The position numbers and the translations under genes were made by a program. The notes beneath the pieces are model-generated. The model was given only the letters and a program-made list of their open reading frames with translations. It did no database searches and was not told where the DNA came from. From assembly GCA_002347985.1 (NCBI GenBank), contig DDYM01000019.1, forward strand, positions 1-6,717: 6,717 nt of DNA, in the 5' to 3' direction. Source of the stretch: Bacteroidetes bacterium UBA2234. Its GTDB lineage: Bacteria; Bacteroidota; Bacteroidia; NS11-12g; UBA955. Of the stretch, positions 5,679-6,717 are shown piece after piece; positions within the stretch are counted from its first letter, which is position 1, and every line of letters begins with the position of its first letter.

Positions 5679-6717
5679 TGCCTTTTCATAAACAAGGATT
5701 TTTGCGGAGTTTATTGTTATTCTTGGGGGGGATTTTTGGTTCTGTTGGACTAACCTTAGCCCAGGTTCCCAAAGTGGGATCGGACACTACTTTAGACATC
5801 GCCACATGGAACATTGAATGGTTCGGAGACAGTTTAAACGGACCTTCCAATGAGGTGACCCAGTTAAAAAATGTTACCGAAGTCATTTCCTCAATGGATA
5901 TGGATATCATCTCGTTGTGCGAAGTATCCAATGCGGGTTATTGGCAGAAATTACAGAACAATTTACCGGGGTATGGTGCGGTAATTACGACCTACACACA
6001 GACCCAAAAGACAGCTTTGTTGTATCGAAAGTCGATGTTTAAGCTGTTGTATAGTAAGTCGATTCTGCTTGCCTACGATTATGAATTTGCCAGCGGCCGT
6101 TTTCCCTTGGAAGTTGCACTTGAAACACAATGGGGATCGAAGAAAGACACTGTCTATTGCTGGGTGATTCATTTAAAAGCCAATACGGGGACAACGGCAG
6201 AGAAACTGTCATCCTATGACCGCAGAGCCAAGGCAGCGGAGGAATTAAAAAAGTACTTGGATCCCAAGAAACGGCTGAAAGGTTGGGTTCTCGGCGATTG
6301 GAATGACGATTTAGATGTTTCTATTGTGAGCGGAAAAGCGAGTCCATTTTTGGCGTGGCGCAGCGATACCAACTATGTTTTTCCAAGTTATAGACTAACA
6401 TTGGCAAAGCAGAAAAGCACGGCGAGTTATTCAGAAATGATCGATCATATCTCCTGTTTGCCAGCGATGAAACCCAATTGGCTTCCCAATCAAAGTGGCG
6501 TGATGGTTGGCGACGCTTACATCGGTAGCTATCGATTGAATACATCTGATCATTATCCCGTTTGGGCTAAGTTCTCGATGGATTTTAAAGCGCTGGATTT
6601 TTTGGGTTCGGATGATTTCATGATGTCGAAACCCTTTGTTTATTGGAATGGAATCGCCTGGGAAATTGCTAAAGATTATGTGTCAGCACCCTTAAATGTT
6701 GAAGATGCCAAGATTTT
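5678..6717 (+). CDS. Secreted endonuclease/exonuclease/phosphatase (EEP) family protein, 3' end outside window
   Basis: Open from ATG 5678 to the window edge: 346 residues, no stop. Residues 1-28 form a signal peptide (basic start, LLLFLGGIFGSVG core, TLA before Gln29), so the protein is exported. The EEP (DNase I-like) metal-dependent catalytic set is complete: TWNIEWFGD at 43-51, Glu82 in ISLCEVSN, His165 in VIHLKANTG, Asp207 and Asn209 in LGDWNDD, Asp256-His257 in IDHIS, and Ser290-Asp291-His292 in SDHYPVW. Family members hydrolyse phosphodiester bonds in nucleic acids, phospholipids or inositol phosphates. The exact substrate cannot be read here; an extracellular nuclease for phosphate or nucleotide scavenging is the likeliest. 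After the catalytic domain, from about 305, further sequence (FLGSDDFMMSKPF, VYWNGIAWE) begins another domain, perhaps leading to a sorting signal beyond the window. It overlaps the nadK stop by one base, so it is probably the fourth gene of the operon. A G7 run at 5725-5731 lies in the signal-peptide codons. Confidence 0.85.
   Translation, partial: MPFHKQGFLRSLLLFLGGIFGSVGLTLAQVPKVGSDTTLDIATWNIEWFGDSLNGPSNEVTQLKNVTEVISSMDMDIISLCEVSNAGYWQKLQNNLPGYGAVITTYTQTQKTALLYRKSMFKLLYSKSILLAYDYEFASGRFPLEVALETQWGSKKDTVYCWVIHLKANTGTTAEKLSSYDRRAKAAEELKKYLDPKKRLKGWVLGDWNDDLDVSIVSGKASPFLAWRSDTNYVFPSYRLTLAKQKSTASYSEMIDHISCLPAMKPNWLPNQSGVMVGDAYIGSYRLNTSDHYPVWAKFSMDFKALDFLGSDDFMMSKPFVYWNGIAWEIAKDYVSAPLNVEDAKI

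Overview
The window looks like chromosomal housekeeping DNA from a member of the Bacteroidota, probably a flavobacteria-like lineage; order and genus cannot be fixed from the sequence. The support is threefold. The coding starts lack a clear Shine-Dalgarno sequence. Bacteroidota-type -7 elements (TAnnTTTG) lie just before both genes at the divergent promoter. The proteins also read like Bacteroidota versions of their families: a UDP-glucuronate decarboxylase-type SDR, Der, RlmN, a short POTRA/beta-barrel protein, and a secreted EEP-fold hydrolase.

Layout. Positions 1-384 hold the 3' end of a plus-strand nucleotide-sugar SDR gene (UXS-like). After an 84-bp convergent gap come two minus-strand genes in a likely operon transcribed right to left: der (1516-2826), then rlmN (469-1503), 12 bp apart. 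Both act on the large ribosomal subunit or its rRNA. A 47-bp divergent promoter region (2827-2873) separates der from a tightly packed plus-strand operon: folA (2874-3422), a single-POTRA outer-membrane barrel protein (3409-4797, overlapping folA by 14 bp), nadK (4800-5678, 2-bp gap), and a secreted endonuclease/exonuclease/phosphatase-family protein (5678 to the window end, 1-bp overlap, incomplete).

How the genes fit together. NadK makes NADP, and DHFR consumes NADPH for folate reduction, so the plus-strand operon holds a supplier and a consumer of the same cofactor. The outer-membrane and secreted proteins have no evident metabolic tie to them. The most interesting non-coding feature is the der/folA intergenic region. 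Its two face-to-face -7 elements form the outer ends of a roughly 15-bp-arm imperfect inverted repeat, and each lies only a few bases before its start codon. This implies very short or absent 5' leaders and possibly mutually exclusive promoter use.

I saw no mobile elements, CRISPR arrays, tRNA or rRNA genes, and no convincing sign of a novel defence or metabolic system. No stretch over 300 bases lacks a gene.
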